Part shown: positions 1 through 8,412 of the stretch, one piece after another
Position numbering within the stretch: position 1 is the first letter of the stretch
Layout: every line of letters begins with the position of its first letter
Source: Desulfocicer sp963675955
GTDB lineage: Bacteria; Desulfobacterota; Desulfobacteria; Desulfobacterales; Desulfobacteraceae
Assembly (NCBI GenBank): GCA_963675955.2
Contig: CAXXVR010000004.1
Coordinates: forward strand, 124,001-188,000
Direction: 5' to 3'
Length of the DNA stretch: 64,000 nt
Notes under the pieces: generated by a model
Database searches by the model: none
Told to the model about the DNA's origin: nothing
The model's input: the letters and a program-made list of their open reading frames with translations, nothing else
Translations under genes and position numbers: made by a program

Positions 1-321
1 ATTTGATAATGTCTGTCCCATACTCTGGATTGGTATGGATCACTTAACCTTTCCCAGACATTAACAAGATTAAAAAAGGCATATTGAGTCGATAAATTAT
101 GTACGAAAAAATCAATGTCAAGCAAAGCCCTGCCGGTACTGCAATTTTCATTTCAACCGGCAGAATGGGGCAGGGGTCTTATCTGCTTTTCTTTTTTCAC
201 AGCCGAAAAAAACTTGTATGGCCGGACAAAAGATATTAAGCTGAACAGCGGTATGGGGGGCTGGCGATAAGTCTATGACCAAGCCCTGAAAATGGATGGA
301 TAACCCCGGGGAGGGTTTAAA
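1..321. other. Non-coding stretch before rfbD
   Basis: I see no convincing gene here. There is a short inverted repeat CTGCCGGT (130-137) / ACCGGCAG (156-163). At 275-287 the sequence ATGACCAAGCCCT matches the right arm of the 76-bp palindromic repeat found elsewhere in the window, with no left arm next to it. A strong GGGGAGGG ribosome binding site for rfbD lies at the end. Confidence 0.5.
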
Positions 322-1209
322 ATGAAAATAATGATTTGCGGCAGTGACGGGCAGTTGGGCCGGGACTGCATCCGGGTATTTGAAGTTGACAATGAGATTT
401 TCCCCTTCAATCGCACCCAGCTTGATATTACAAGGCTTTCCAAGGTACAGGAAGCCATGGCGGGGTTAATGCCGGATGTGGTCATCAACTGTGCCGCCTT
501 TACCCAGGTGGACCGATGTGAAACAGAACCACAGACCGCGTTTGATGTCAACGTCCTGGGGGCGGAGAATCTGGCACTGACCTGTGCTCGATATCAGGTA
601 AAGCTGATTCATATATCAACGGACTATGTGTTTGACGGAAATCGGGAGCCCCCTCTGTCCTGGTCTGAAACCGATGAAACCCATCCCGTATCTGTATACG
701 GTAAAACCAAGCTTGAGGGGGAAGTGCGCATTGCCAGGGTCCTGAAAAACCATGCCATTGTTCGCACCGCCTGGCTCTATGGTGCCCATGGGGGTAATTT
801 TCTTAAAACAATGCTGCGCCTGACCCTTGCAAATCCTGAAAAAGAGTTCAAAGTGGTAAATGACCAGTATGGCTCCCCCACATGGTCTTTGCGTCTGGCC
901 CTGCAGATTCAGCGCCTGCTCCGGGAAGAGGGGCGGGGACTCTACCATGCCACCTCAGAGGGGTATTGCTCCTGGTATGAACTGGCCTGCTTTTTTTTAA
1001 AAAGAATGGAGGTACCCCATAGCCTGATTCCCTGTACCACAGAAGAGTACCCCACACCGGCCGCCCGCCCTGCAAATTCCATTCTTGAAAATAGACGGCT
1101 GAAGTTGGAAAACATCAATCGCATGACCGGTTGGCGTCACGGGGTGGAACAGTTTGTTTCCCGGTATCGTAATGAGCTGCTTGAAGCGTTTAAAACGGAT
1201 GGCAGATAG
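322..1209 (+). CDS. rfbD: dTDP-4-dehydrorhamnose reductase
   Basis: This enzyme reduces dTDP-4-dehydro-L-rhamnose to dTDP-L-rhamnose with NAD(P)H, the last step of activated rhamnose synthesis for cell-surface polysaccharide, in the cytoplasm. The 295-residue protein has the family length. It shows the N-terminal Rossmann loop (GSDGQLGRD near residues 8-16), the STDYVFDG signature near residue 95 and the YGKTK catalytic Tyr/Lys pair near residue 125, as expected for the RmlD subfamily of short-chain dehydrogenases. The ATG is preceded by GGGGAGGG. The other rfb genes are not next to it in this window, so it either ends an operon upstream of the window or stands alone. Confidence 0.93.
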   Translation: MKIMICGSDGQLGRDCIRVFEVDNEIFPFNRTQLDITRLSKVQEAMAGLMPDVVINCAAFTQVDRCETEPQTAFDVNVLGAENLALTCARYQVKLIHISTDYVFDGNREPPLSWSETDETHPVSVYGKTKLEGEVRIARVLKNHAIVRTAWLYGAHGGNFLKTMLRLTLANPEKEFKVVNDQYGSPTWSLRLALQIQRLLREEGRGLYHATSEGYCSWYELACFFLKRMEVPHSLIPCTTEEYPTPAARPANSILENRRLKLENINRMTGWRHGVEQFVSRYRNELLEAFKTDGR

Positions 1210-1282
1210 GTTCTGGGTTTTGGGTTCTGGGTGTTGGGTGCTGGGTTCTGGGTGTTGGGTTCTGGGTTCTGGGTGTTGGTGT
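1210..1282. repeat. Tandem GGGTTCTGGGTGTT low-complexity repeat
   Basis: Directly after the rfbD stop comes about 70 bp of reiterated GGGTTCTGGGT / GGGTGTTGGGT units. A related but inverted tract (AACCCAGTACC units) lies at 55518-55551. The units are degenerate, and their function is unknown. Confidence 0.7.
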
Positions 1283-1305
1283 TGATTCAGATCTTTTTTC
1301 TGGTT

Positions 1306-1339
1306 TTTGTTGTGGCAAGGGATTTTGCCATGGGTGTTG
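1306..1339 (+). repeat. Short hairpin repeat (GTTGTGGCAAG..TTTTGCC)
   Basis: A GGCAA...TTGCC mini-hairpin with flanks GTTGTGG and CATGGGTGTTG. Nearly the same sequence occurs at 31837-31870, where it adjoins the larger nested-hairpin repeat. It is probably a fragment of the same dispersed family. Confidence 0.5.
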
Positions 1340-1408
1340 TTAATGTTTGGGGGCCTTATTGAGCTAAATCAATCCTCATCGGAATGTTGAGGATTCAAGG
1401 AGATATAT

Positions 1409-3850
1409 ATGGATTCCATGATAAAACCGGACCTTTCCGGATTTGAAAATACCATTCGTGACTATGTTCGGTATGTGTTGGGAAAACCCATGTCCGACGC
1501 CAGCCCCACGGATCTGTTCAACGGGGTATCCTCGGCGGTGCGTAAATTGCTCATGGATATCCGCATTGCCACAGAGCAGCGCTATGCCGTAAGGGATGTC
1601 AAGCGCATGCACTATATCTCCATGGAGTTTCTCACAGGGCCGCTTCTCGCCAATAATCTTTTAAATATGGGAATATTTGAAGATGTCCGGAAAATTTTAG
1701 ACAATATGGGGCTGAATCTGGATAGCCTCATGGAATGTGAACCGGATCCATCCCTTGGAAATGGTGGCCTTGGCCGGCTGGCCGCCTGTTTTCTCGATTC
1801 ACTGGCAAGCCTTGACATGCCGGGATTTGGGTATGGAATCAACTATGATTATGGGCTTTTTAAACAGAGCATCATGGGTGGATATCAACGGGAAAAACCC
1901 GATAACTGGCCCAGTAAATCTTCCCCCTGGCTCATTGCCAGGTCCGGTGAAAAATGTATGATCCCCGTGTATGGCCGTATTGTGGACACCGAAGATACCA
2001 AGGGTGGTTACAACCCCATGTGGTCGGAATGGCAGCTGGTGGTGGGCAGACCCCACGACATCCCCGTGGTGGGGTATGGGGGGCACACGGCAAACCGACT
2101 GCGATTGTTTTCCGCTTGGGCATCGGAGGATTTTGATATTCGCATTTTTAATGAGGGCGATTATTTCCGGGCCGTGGAACGAAAGATAAACTCTGAAAGC
2201 ATTTCCAAAATTCTCTATCCATCGGATTCCCAGGAGGCAGGAAGGGAGCTTCGTCTGGTGCAGGAGTATTTTCTGGTGGCCTGCGCAGTGCAGGATATCA
2301 TTCGTATTTATTTAAAACAGCATGATGATTTCAGTCAGTTTACCAGAAAGGTGGCCATTCAGCTCAATGACACTCATCCGGCCCTTACGGTTGCTGAACT
2401 CATGCGCTCCCTTGTGGATGTCCATGGCCTGGAATGGGACAATGCCTGGGAAATAACCACCCAGACCCTGGCCTATACCAACCATACCCTGCTGCCAGAG
2501 GCCCTGGAAAAGTGGCCCCTGGCCATTGTGGAGAAGGTGATTCCCCGGCACTTGCAGATTATATACGAAATCAACCGACGATTCCTGGAGAGCCTTGCCG
2601 TTTCCTTCCCCGATGACCCCCAGCGTCTCCAGCGAATGTCCATCATTGAAGAGGGCGGTGAAAAACATGTGAAGATGGCCCATCTGGCCATTGTGGGCAG
2701 CCATTCGGTGAACGGGGTGGCAAAAATTCATTCCCATCTGGTCAAGACATCTCTGGTTCCGGAATTTCATCAGCTGTGGCCTGAAAAATTTAACAACAAA
2801 ACCAACGGGGTCACCCCCCGGCGCTGGCTTTTATCTGCCAATCCCGGTCTTGCCCACCTGATTTCAGAGGTTATCGGAGATGAGTGGATCACCAACCTTG
2901 ATGCCTTGAAGGCCCTTGAGCCCTTTAGGAATGATGCCGCTTTCATGACGCGGTTTTCCATGGTGAAACGGGAAAATAAGGTGCGTCTGGCCCGCCTGAT
3001 TAAAAAGACCGCCTACGTTGATGTAGACCCGGATTCAATTTTTGACATCCATGCCAAAAGAATCCATGAATACAAACGTCAGCTTTTAAATATCATGCAC
3101 ATCGTGCACGGGTATTTCATGATCCACGAAGACGGCGTTCTGCCCCCCTGTCCCCGCACCTATATTTTTTCCGGCAAGGCAGCCCCCGGATATTTCATTG
3201 CAAAGCTTATTATTCGACTGATTCACGGGGTGGCTGATGTGATAAATAAAGATCCCCTGGTGAACCAATGGATCAAGGTGGCCTTTATCCCCGATTATAA
3301 AGTGTCCCTTGCAGAGATTATTATCCCGGGTGCCGATGTCAGTGAACAGATTTCCACGGCGGGTATGGAGGCCTCCGGCACCGGCAACATGAAGTTTGCC
3401 ATTAACGGGGCGGTGACCATAGGTACCATGGATGGTGCCAACATTGAAATTGCCGAGGCTGTGGGCAGGGAAAATATCTATATTTTCGGTCATTCGGTGG
3501 AAGAAATTTCTGCCATGCGAAAGGACTATGATCCCGGAAAAATACTGGCAGCAACTCCCCATGCCGGGCGAGTGCTTGATGCCATTAATTCTCCCAGATT
3601 CTGCGGATGGGAGTCCGGCATCTTTTCCCCAGTGTTTGATGCAGTGGTAAATCATGGAGATTATTATATGAATCTTGCCGATTTTCAGTCCTACGTGGAT
3701 GCCCAGACACGCCTGTCAACTGATTATGCTGATAGAAAAAAATGGGGGGAGATGACACTTCTAAACACAGCCCGTACCGGTATATTTTCCAGTGATCGAA
3801 CCATCCGGGAATATGCCCGGGACATCTGGGGGCTTGAAAGTCAGATATGA
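1409..3850 (+). CDS. glgP: Glycogen/alpha-glucan phosphorylase
   Basis: This enzyme phosphorolyses alpha-1,4-glucan to glucose-1-phosphate, using pyridoxal phosphate, in storage-polysaccharide turnover. The 813-residue length is typical of the GT35 family. The PLP-lysine region is clear: EASGTGNMKFAINGA with the Schiff-base Lys, followed by TIGTMDGANIEI. The N-terminal third carries the family block LGNGGLGRLAACFLDSLA, and NDTHPAL is also present. An AAGGAGA ribosome binding site ends 5 bp before the ATG. It stands alone on the plus strand, with a TetR regulator 50 bp downstream. No other glg gene is in the window. Confidence 0.95.
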   Translation: MDSMIKPDLSGFENTIRDYVRYVLGKPMSDASPTDLFNGVSSAVRKLLMDIRIATEQRYAVRDVKRMHYISMEFLTGPLLANNLLNMGIFEDVRKILDNMGLNLDSLMECEPDPSLGNGGLGRLAACFLDSLASLDMPGFGYGINYDYGLFKQSIMGGYQREKPDNWPSKSSPWLIARSGEKCMIPVYGRIVDTEDTKGGYNPMWSEWQLVVGRPHDIPVVGYGGHTANRLRLFSAWASEDFDIRIFNEGDYFRAVERKINSESISKILYPSDSQEAGRELRLVQEYFLVACAVQDIIRIYLKQHDDFSQFTRKVAIQLNDTHPALTVAELMRSLVDVHGLEWDNAWEITTQTLAYTNHTLLPEALEKWPLAIVEKVIPRHLQIIYEINRRFLESLAVSFPDDPQRLQRMSIIEEGGEKHVKMAHLAIVGSHSVNGVAKIHSHLVKTSLVPEFHQLWPEKFNNKTNGVTPRRWLLSANPGLAHLISEVIGDEWITNLDALKALEPFRNDAAFMTRFSMVKRENKVRLARLIKKTAYVDVDPDSIFDIHAKRIHEYKRQLLNIMHIVHGYFMIHEDGVLPPCPRTYIFSGKAAPGYFIAKLIIRLIHGVADVINKDPLVNQWIKVAFIPDYKVSLAEIIIPGADVSEQISTAGMEASGTGNMKFAINGAVTIGTMDGANIEIAEAVGRENIYIFGHSVEEISAMRKDYDPGKILAATPHAGRVLDAINSPRFCGWESGIFSPVFDAVVNHGDYYMNLADFQSYVDAQTRLSTDYADRKKWGEMTLLNTARTGIFSSDRTIREYARDIWGLESQI

Positions 3851-3945
3851 AAATATATTTTTCCCTTGAGGTTTTTTCCTTGTCCATGTATTAAATAAAC
3901 CGCGTGAATACAGTAAAGAAGATTCAAAATATAAAGAGGTGTAAC

Positions 3946-4578
3946 ATGGGAATACATGAGCGGAAGCAGAGAGAGAAAGAACAGCGGCGCATTCAGATCA
4001 TGGAAGCGGCAAAAACGGTTTTCTCAGCTAAGGGATTTAATCGGGCAACCATGGAGGAAATCGCAGGAGAGGCCGAGCTCAGTCCGGGAACCCTGTATCT
4101 TTATTTTAAAAATAAGGAGGAACTCCATACCTCTCTTTCCATTAATATTCTTGAGTATCTCACGGATCAGATCAATACCTATGTTCATAATAAGGATATC
4201 GACGCCATGGCAAAACTCATGGCATTAAAAGATGTTTTTATAAAGGTGTATGAATATGACGCCATGGTGCTGATCAATCTGTTTCATCTTCAATCCGGTG
4301 AAACCCTGAAGAATCTGTCAGGACCGGTTTTAACAGAAATAGAAAAGACATCCGCCGATGCTCTGGGGGCCATTACGGCCATTGTTCAGGAAGGTCTGGA
4401 TCAGGGTATTTTTGTGGATCGGCACCCCGTGGCCCTGGCAGATATTATCTGGGCCACTTATTCCGGTGTGGTGTTGTGGGTGGACAGCAAGCGTCTTTTA
4501 AATAATGAAAAGGATTTTGTAAAGCAGACACTGGAAACTGCCTTTGAGCTCATTGCCATTGGCCTGACACGTTCCTGA
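3946..4578 (+). CDS. TetR/AcrR-family transcriptional regulator
   Basis: A 210-residue repressor-type protein. Residues 1-60 hold the TetR helix-turn-helix: IMEAAKTVFSAKGFNRATME, then a recognition-helix stretch ending TLYLYFKNKEEL. The rest is the variable ligand-binding and dimerisation domain, whose ligand cannot be predicted. I chose the ATG at 3946 because AAGAGGTG lies just upstream; an in-frame GTG at 3904 would add 14 residues but has no clear binding site. It follows glgP by 95 bp and is followed by a good terminator, so it may regulate itself or a target outside the window. Confidence 0.88.
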   Translation: MGIHERKQREKEQRRIQIMEAAKTVFSAKGFNRATMEEIAGEAELSPGTLYLYFKNKEELHTSLSINILEYLTDQINTYVHNKDIDAMAKLMALKDVFIKVYEYDAMVLINLFHLQSGETLKNLSGPVLTEIEKTSADALGAITAIVQEGLDQGIFVDRHPVALADIIWATYSGVVLWVDSKRLLNNEKDFVKQTLETAFELIAIGLTRS

Positions 4579-4623
4579 TACGGGAAACCCGGCTTTGTGA
4601 TATGTTAAAATGCCCGGATCTGA

Positions 4624-4662
4624 TCCCCCCATCCTGTCATGGATTATGGGGGACAGTTTTTG
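4624..4662 (+). terminator. Rho-independent terminator after the TetR gene
   Basis: CCCCCCAT (4625-4632) can pair with ATGGGGG (4646-4652), and the hairpin is followed by TTTTT at 4657-4661. The overlapping pair CTGTC/GACAG, immediately before the T-run, is an alternative stem. The position fits termination between the plus-strand TetR gene and the convergent minus-strand gene at 4670-5251. Confidence 0.6.
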
Positions 4663-4669
4663 TTATGGT

Positions 4670-5251
4670 TTATTTTCTGCACAATCTGTGAATGGTCTGG
4701 GCATGCCATTCACCCCTTCCTGAAAACGTGGGGATACCCCTGTTTTTCAATTTTTCCGCAATTTCTCCAAAGGTGCACCGTCTGTTACGCATCTCCTGGA
4801 TGATGTCAATAACCTCAGTTTTAGTCAGCCGCGATCCATCAATATCCCGGGCAGCAGAGGAGGTGTTGGTTTTCGGTGTGGGTCCGGGAGACAGGGCCTG
4901 GGGGATAACTTTACCGGTTAACAGGTCGTTCATATTATTAAAAAAGCAAGTTATTGCCTTGTGAGATTTTATCTGAGTTTCAGCCAGTTTTTCTCCGGTT
5001 TCACACATCCTTTCTACGCTGGTGGCGATGGCCGTCAGATTGGCCTTAATAGAGGGTATTTCCTGTTTCAGTGGATCATTTTTCTGGGGTAAATCGTCAA
5101 AGTTACCGAGTTGCGATCCCCTGCGTTCCTTATTTTTTCGTCTGTCAATGGTTGGATAAAAATTGCCTTCGGCGTTTTTTCTGGTTCCAGCAGTATGTCT
5201 TGCTTTTGGGTTTCGTTGGGGATTCCTTAGATTTTTTAAAAATTCATTCAT
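4670..5251 (-). CDS. Hypothetical protein with recombinase-type DNA-binding C-terminus
   Basis: A 193-residue soluble protein. The N-terminal half is basic and low-complexity (KNKERRGSQ), the middle is helical, and the last 55 residues (LTKTEVIDIIQEMRNRRCTF, then IAEKLKNRGIPTFSGRGEWH) closely resemble the helix-turn-helix end of the Recombinase domain of large serine recombinases. No resolvase catalytic domain is present, so it is more likely a DNA-binding protein than a recombinase. Start: ATG at 5251 with AGGAGG 5 bp upstream. A longer frame to 5302 would begin inside a dispersed palindromic repeat and is unlikely to be translated. Target and function are unknown. Confidence 0.65.
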   Translation of the reverse strand: MNEFLKNLRNPQRNPKARHTAGTRKNAEGNFYPTIDRRKNKERRGSQLGNFDDLPQKNDPLKQEIPSIKANLTAIATSVERMCETGEKLAETQIKSHKAITCFFNNMNDLLTGKVIPQALSPGPTPKTNTSSAARDIDGSRLTKTEVIDIIQEMRNRRCTFGEIAEKLKNRGIPTFSGRGEWHAQTIHRLCRK

Positions 5252-5290
5252 GAAACCTCCTGAAAATATGGCGATTCTCATAAAACATGA

Positions 5291-5312
5291 GGGCTTGGTC
5301 ACAGCATTGGAG
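5291..5312 (+). repeat. Half copy of the 76-bp palindromic repeat
   Basis: GGGCTTGGTCACAGCATTGG matches the left arm of the palindromic family seen complete at 41534-41609. It lies in the promoter region of the minus-strand gene ending at 4670. No right arm follows. Confidence 0.6.
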
Positions 5313-5707
5313 ACTTAGTTACAAACATGGTAATGGTTTAAAAAATTTGGGCTTTAATAAAACATAAGGTTGATCATGATGGATCATGAACTGCTTGAAG
5401 ATGTGGGTGGAAATGATAACCAGTGCCCATCTGATAAAGGATACCGTCTGTGCTGAAAAATACAATGATTGTCAATCATTGAATGATAAACGATTTATTC
5501 TTTATGGTTTATTTTTTTAATATATATGAATCTATAGATAAGTCAAGCTGGAAAAACTGAAAAGAACCGGGAAATATGGATCTATTGTCAGAAAAACGCA
5601 AGGGGTATGAATGGGGGGGGCATAAACAGCATCGGCAGCCCAGGGGCTGCCGGTTTAGATGTCGACAAAAAAAAAGTGATCGGTGAGACCCTGTGGGCAG
5701 GTTCTGA
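5303..5707. other. Non-coding stretch with one hairpin
   Basis: No supported gene. A GGCAGCC/GGCTGCC hairpin lies at about 5634-5652, just downstream of the minus-strand gene at 5708-6139. It has no T-run on that strand, so it may be a weak terminator or an RNA-stabilising hairpin. Confidence 0.4.
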
Positions 5708-6139
5708 TCAGTGGTGAGGTCCTGCCAGGAGCTTTTCCGTTTCTTTCTGGATACAATGATAGATATCGTCGTCACTGCCAAAAATATCAATGACATCCTT
5801 ATGATTGATCAGCTTTTCAAGAATAAATGCGGTGAGATAAAGACTTACTACATTGGGGTTCTGCACCAGGGTTCGAAAGGGTGCAATTTGAAAATCAATG
5901 TCAAAATCTTCGGCCTTGCACAGCGTGTCAAGGCATTTGCCAATCTGTTCCTGAACGGTATTTTTGCTCACGGTTTCCACAATCCCGTTTTCCACCAGGG
6001 CCATGGAGACTTTGTTACTGAACATGTCAATATTTTCCCGGACTGCGTGGATTGCCCGGCCTTTTTCCCGTTCTTTGGATGATTCTATTTTTGAAAGCAG
6101 TTTGGCTTCCCTGTGTCCCACATTAAATGTTTTACCCAT
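5708..6139 (-). CDS. Hypothetical cytoplasmic protein
   Basis: A 143-residue protein with no recognised domain, signal peptide or membrane segment. It is rich in charged helical stretches (the N-terminus reads HREAKLLSKIESSKEREKGR) and ends in two His. AAGGA lies 6 bp before the ATG, and codon use is like its neighbours, so I think it is a real gene. It precedes no obvious operon partner; recJ lies upstream on the same strand with a 131-bp gap. I do not recognise the function. Confidence 0.6.
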   Translation of the reverse strand: MGKTFNVGHREAKLLSKIESSKEREKGRAIHAVRENIDMFSNKVSMALVENGIVETVSKNTVQEQIGKCLDTLCKAEDFDIDFQIAPFRTLVQNPNVVSLYLTAFILEKLINHKDVIDIFGSDDDIYHCIQKETEKLLAGPHH

Positions 6140-6270
6140 AGCCTGTCCTTCTTATGGTTTTATGGAGCCTGGTTCCGGTAAAATCTTTTGCCACGGCTGC
6201 AATATGTTGGTTTTTATCTGCCTCTGATGAAGAGTATAATCGGAAATGAACATGGGTTACAAGATAAAAA

Positions 6271-7986
6271 TCATATGGCTTCAATAATAATCTGGGGAAA
6301 GCTTTTGCGGTTGAATCGATTCATTCGGACCCTGAATGCAATTTTGTCAAAATGTACCGGCAGGGGTTGATCTGTATCAATATTGAATTGAAACGCTTCA
6401 ATGGTTGCGCTGGTTCCAGAGGGGGATGTTTTTTCCAGGATCATTTTTCGGTGTCTGTCCGCGATGATAACAGAGGAGGTCACCCGAAGATTTGAGCAGT
6501 GAAAAAGGGGTTCCGGATTGTCTGTGCCAAAGGGCCGCAGGCGATCCACTTCGTTGATGAGCGTTTCGGTGATTTCATGGGGTTCCAGTTCACAGTCCAG
6601 AATCAGCTGTTTTTTTAAGGGGTTTTCCTTAACGACCCGGGCAACCTTTTCTTCAAACATTTTTGCAAAGGCTGGGATATTTACCTCCAGAAGGGAGATG
6701 CCCGCTGCCATGACATGGCCACCGAATTTTTCCAGGATACTTGTGCACTGGGTTAAGATGGCATGGATGTCCACCGATGCCACACTTCTGCAGGAACCGG
6801 TGGCCGGTGTGGCTGCAGTTGATATTAGCACCACCGGCCGGAAATATTTTCGTGCGGTTTTAGATGCTGCAATGCCCAGAACGCCGGGATTCCATTTGTC
6901 GTTTGAGAGTACAATGGCTTGGCGGTCCAGAATCTGCGGTTGTCGCACAATTTGCTTTTCAATGTCTTCCACAATGCTTTTTTCTGTATGCTGCCGTTTC
7001 AGGTTCAGCTGATCCAGCAGTGCAGCGGTCTGTTCTGCACTGCCTTTTTCCCGGGTGGTGAGCATGCTCACACAGATTCGTGCGTGGGCCATACGTCCGG
7101 CGGCATTAATTCTTGGGGCTATGCGAAAGGAGATATCATCGGAGTCAAAAAAGGATGTGTCCACCCGACTTACATCGGCAAGGGCTTTCAGGCCAGGTCT
7201 TTTTCCCTGCTGAATGACCCGGATGCCGGCGATGGTGAGGATGCGGTTTTCGTTTTTCAGGGGCACCATGTCCGCCATGGTGCCGATGGCCACCAGATCG
7301 CAGTAGCTCATGAGGTTGGGTTCCGGGATGGATGTCCAGAAATTTTGTTGTCTCAGGTACTGCCTCAGGGCAATGACAAGATAAAAAGCCACCCCCACAC
7401 CGGCCAGATGATCAAGGGGGGAAGAACAGTCTTTGCGTTTGGGATTGACAACGGCCACGGCCCGGGGAAAGGGCTGTGATATTTCATGGTGGTCGGTGAT
7501 GATTACATCAATGTCTTCCTGGGCCGCCTGGGCCACGGCATCGTGGTTGTCCGAGCCGCAATCCACGGTGATGATCAGATCAATGTGCCGTTCCACGGCC
7601 ATGTCAATATGGGCGGGCTTCATGCTGTAGCCTTCCTGGGTCCGGTGGGGGATGTACCAGGAGACATCGGCATTTACATGGGTGAAAAAATCATGGAGGA
7701 TGGCGGTGGCTGTGACACCGTCGGCATCAAAATCTCCGAAAATTAAAATTTTTTCCTGGTTGCAAATGGCCGTATAAATGCGTTTCACCGCACAGGTCAT
7801 GTCCTTTATGGCAAAGGGCGGGGTCAGGTTGTCAAAGCTTGGGGACAGAAAAGAAAAAGCGGCTTCCGGTGAGGTGATGCCCCTGTTGATCAGAAGTGTG
7901 GCAATGGCCGGATGGCACCCGATGATGCGGGATATTTTTGCCACCATGCCGGGATCGGCAGATTTGTGTACCCATTCCATATCCAT
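6271..7986 (-). CDS. recJ: Single-stranded-DNA-specific exonuclease RecJ
   Basis: RecJ degrades single-stranded DNA 5' to 3' in recombination and mismatch repair, using two metal ions. The 571-residue protein has the DHH-superfamily motifs: FGDFDADGVTATAIL (motif I), VDCGS (motif II) and TDHHEI (DHH), then the DHHA1 motif KFGGHVMAAG and a C-terminal OB-like domain. I place the start at 7986, where AGGAA lies 6-7 bp upstream. An in-frame ATG at 8025 would add 13 residues with a weaker site. The length agrees with E. coli RecJ. It is divergent from the DUF4911-miaB-map operon. Confidence 0.93.
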   Translation of the reverse strand: MDMEWVHKSADPGMVAKISRIIGCHPAIATLLINRGITSPEAAFSFLSPSFDNLTPPFAIKDMTCAVKRIYTAICNQEKILIFGDFDADGVTATAILHDFFTHVNADVSWYIPHRTQEGYSMKPAHIDMAVERHIDLIITVDCGSDNHDAVAQAAQEDIDVIITDHHEISQPFPRAVAVVNPKRKDCSSPLDHLAGVGVAFYLVIALRQYLRQQNFWTSIPEPNLMSYCDLVAIGTMADMVPLKNENRILTIAGIRVIQQGKRPGLKALADVSRVDTSFFDSDDISFRIAPRINAAGRMAHARICVSMLTTREKGSAEQTAALLDQLNLKRQHTEKSIVEDIEKQIVRQPQILDRQAIVLSNDKWNPGVLGIAASKTARKYFRPVVLISTAATPATGSCRSVASVDIHAILTQCTSILEKFGGHVMAAGISLLEVNIPAFAKMFEEKVARVVKENPLKKQLILDCELEPHEITETLINEVDRLRPFGTDNPEPLFHCSNLRVTSSVIIADRHRKMILEKTSPSGTSATIEAFQFNIDTDQPLPVHFDKIAFRVRMNRFNRKSFPQIIIEAI

Positions 7987-8202
7987 ATATTTTTCCTGAA
8001 AATGCCCTTTATATCCAATTGTCATGGTAAAGTCCAGTGATTACAAATGCTGGTAGCCCAGATGCATGATAGCATTTTCAATCTGCGTTATGTCCACTGG
8101 GATATGTCCGTTATATAAAAATATATTTGGTCAAACCCTTTATTGATGTTATATATAAAGATTTTAGACTTTTTTTGCTCAAACACCATGGACCGGGCAG
8201 GT

Positions 8203-8412
8203 ATGAATACCATTATAAAAAAATTTCAGGTAGAAAAAAGCCGCATCGGGTTTTTAAAATTTATTTTTGAGGCCCATGACGGGCTGGGGGTGTTAACCAC
8301 TCTGGATTCCGGGGCCGGGCTTGTGCAGTTTGCCATTGCACCGGGGTGCCTTTGCGATGTGGAAGTCATTTTAGAAGATTTGAAAAAGGATATGAAAATT
8401 AATGAAGTGTAA
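8203..8412 (+). CDS. DUF4911-type small protein upstream of miaB
   Basis: A small protein (69 residues from this start) resembling the DUF4911 family, which I know as a short protein often encoded just before miaB in deltaproteobacteria. The visible signature is FLKFIFEAHDGLG followed by ITLD-like and APGCLCDVE segments. It resembles an RRM/ACT-size alpha-beta fold but has no known activity. Its stop overlaps the miaB start by 11 bp, so translation is probably coupled. The start is uncertain: the frame is open back to 8143, with ATG at 8188 and 8203, and none has a strong binding site. Confidence 0.65.
   Translation: MNTIIKKFQVEKSRIGFLKFIFEAHDGLGVLTTLDSGAGLVQFAIAPGCLCDVEVILEDLKKDMKINEV

Noticed and set aside
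1210..1282. VNTR-type coding repeat
   Set aside because: It lies after a stop codon with no open frame; treated as low-complexity intergenic DNA.
5252..5302. N-terminal extension of the recombinase-type protein
   Set aside because: It begins inside the half palindromic repeat and has no ribosome binding site, whereas ATG 5251 has AGGAGG.
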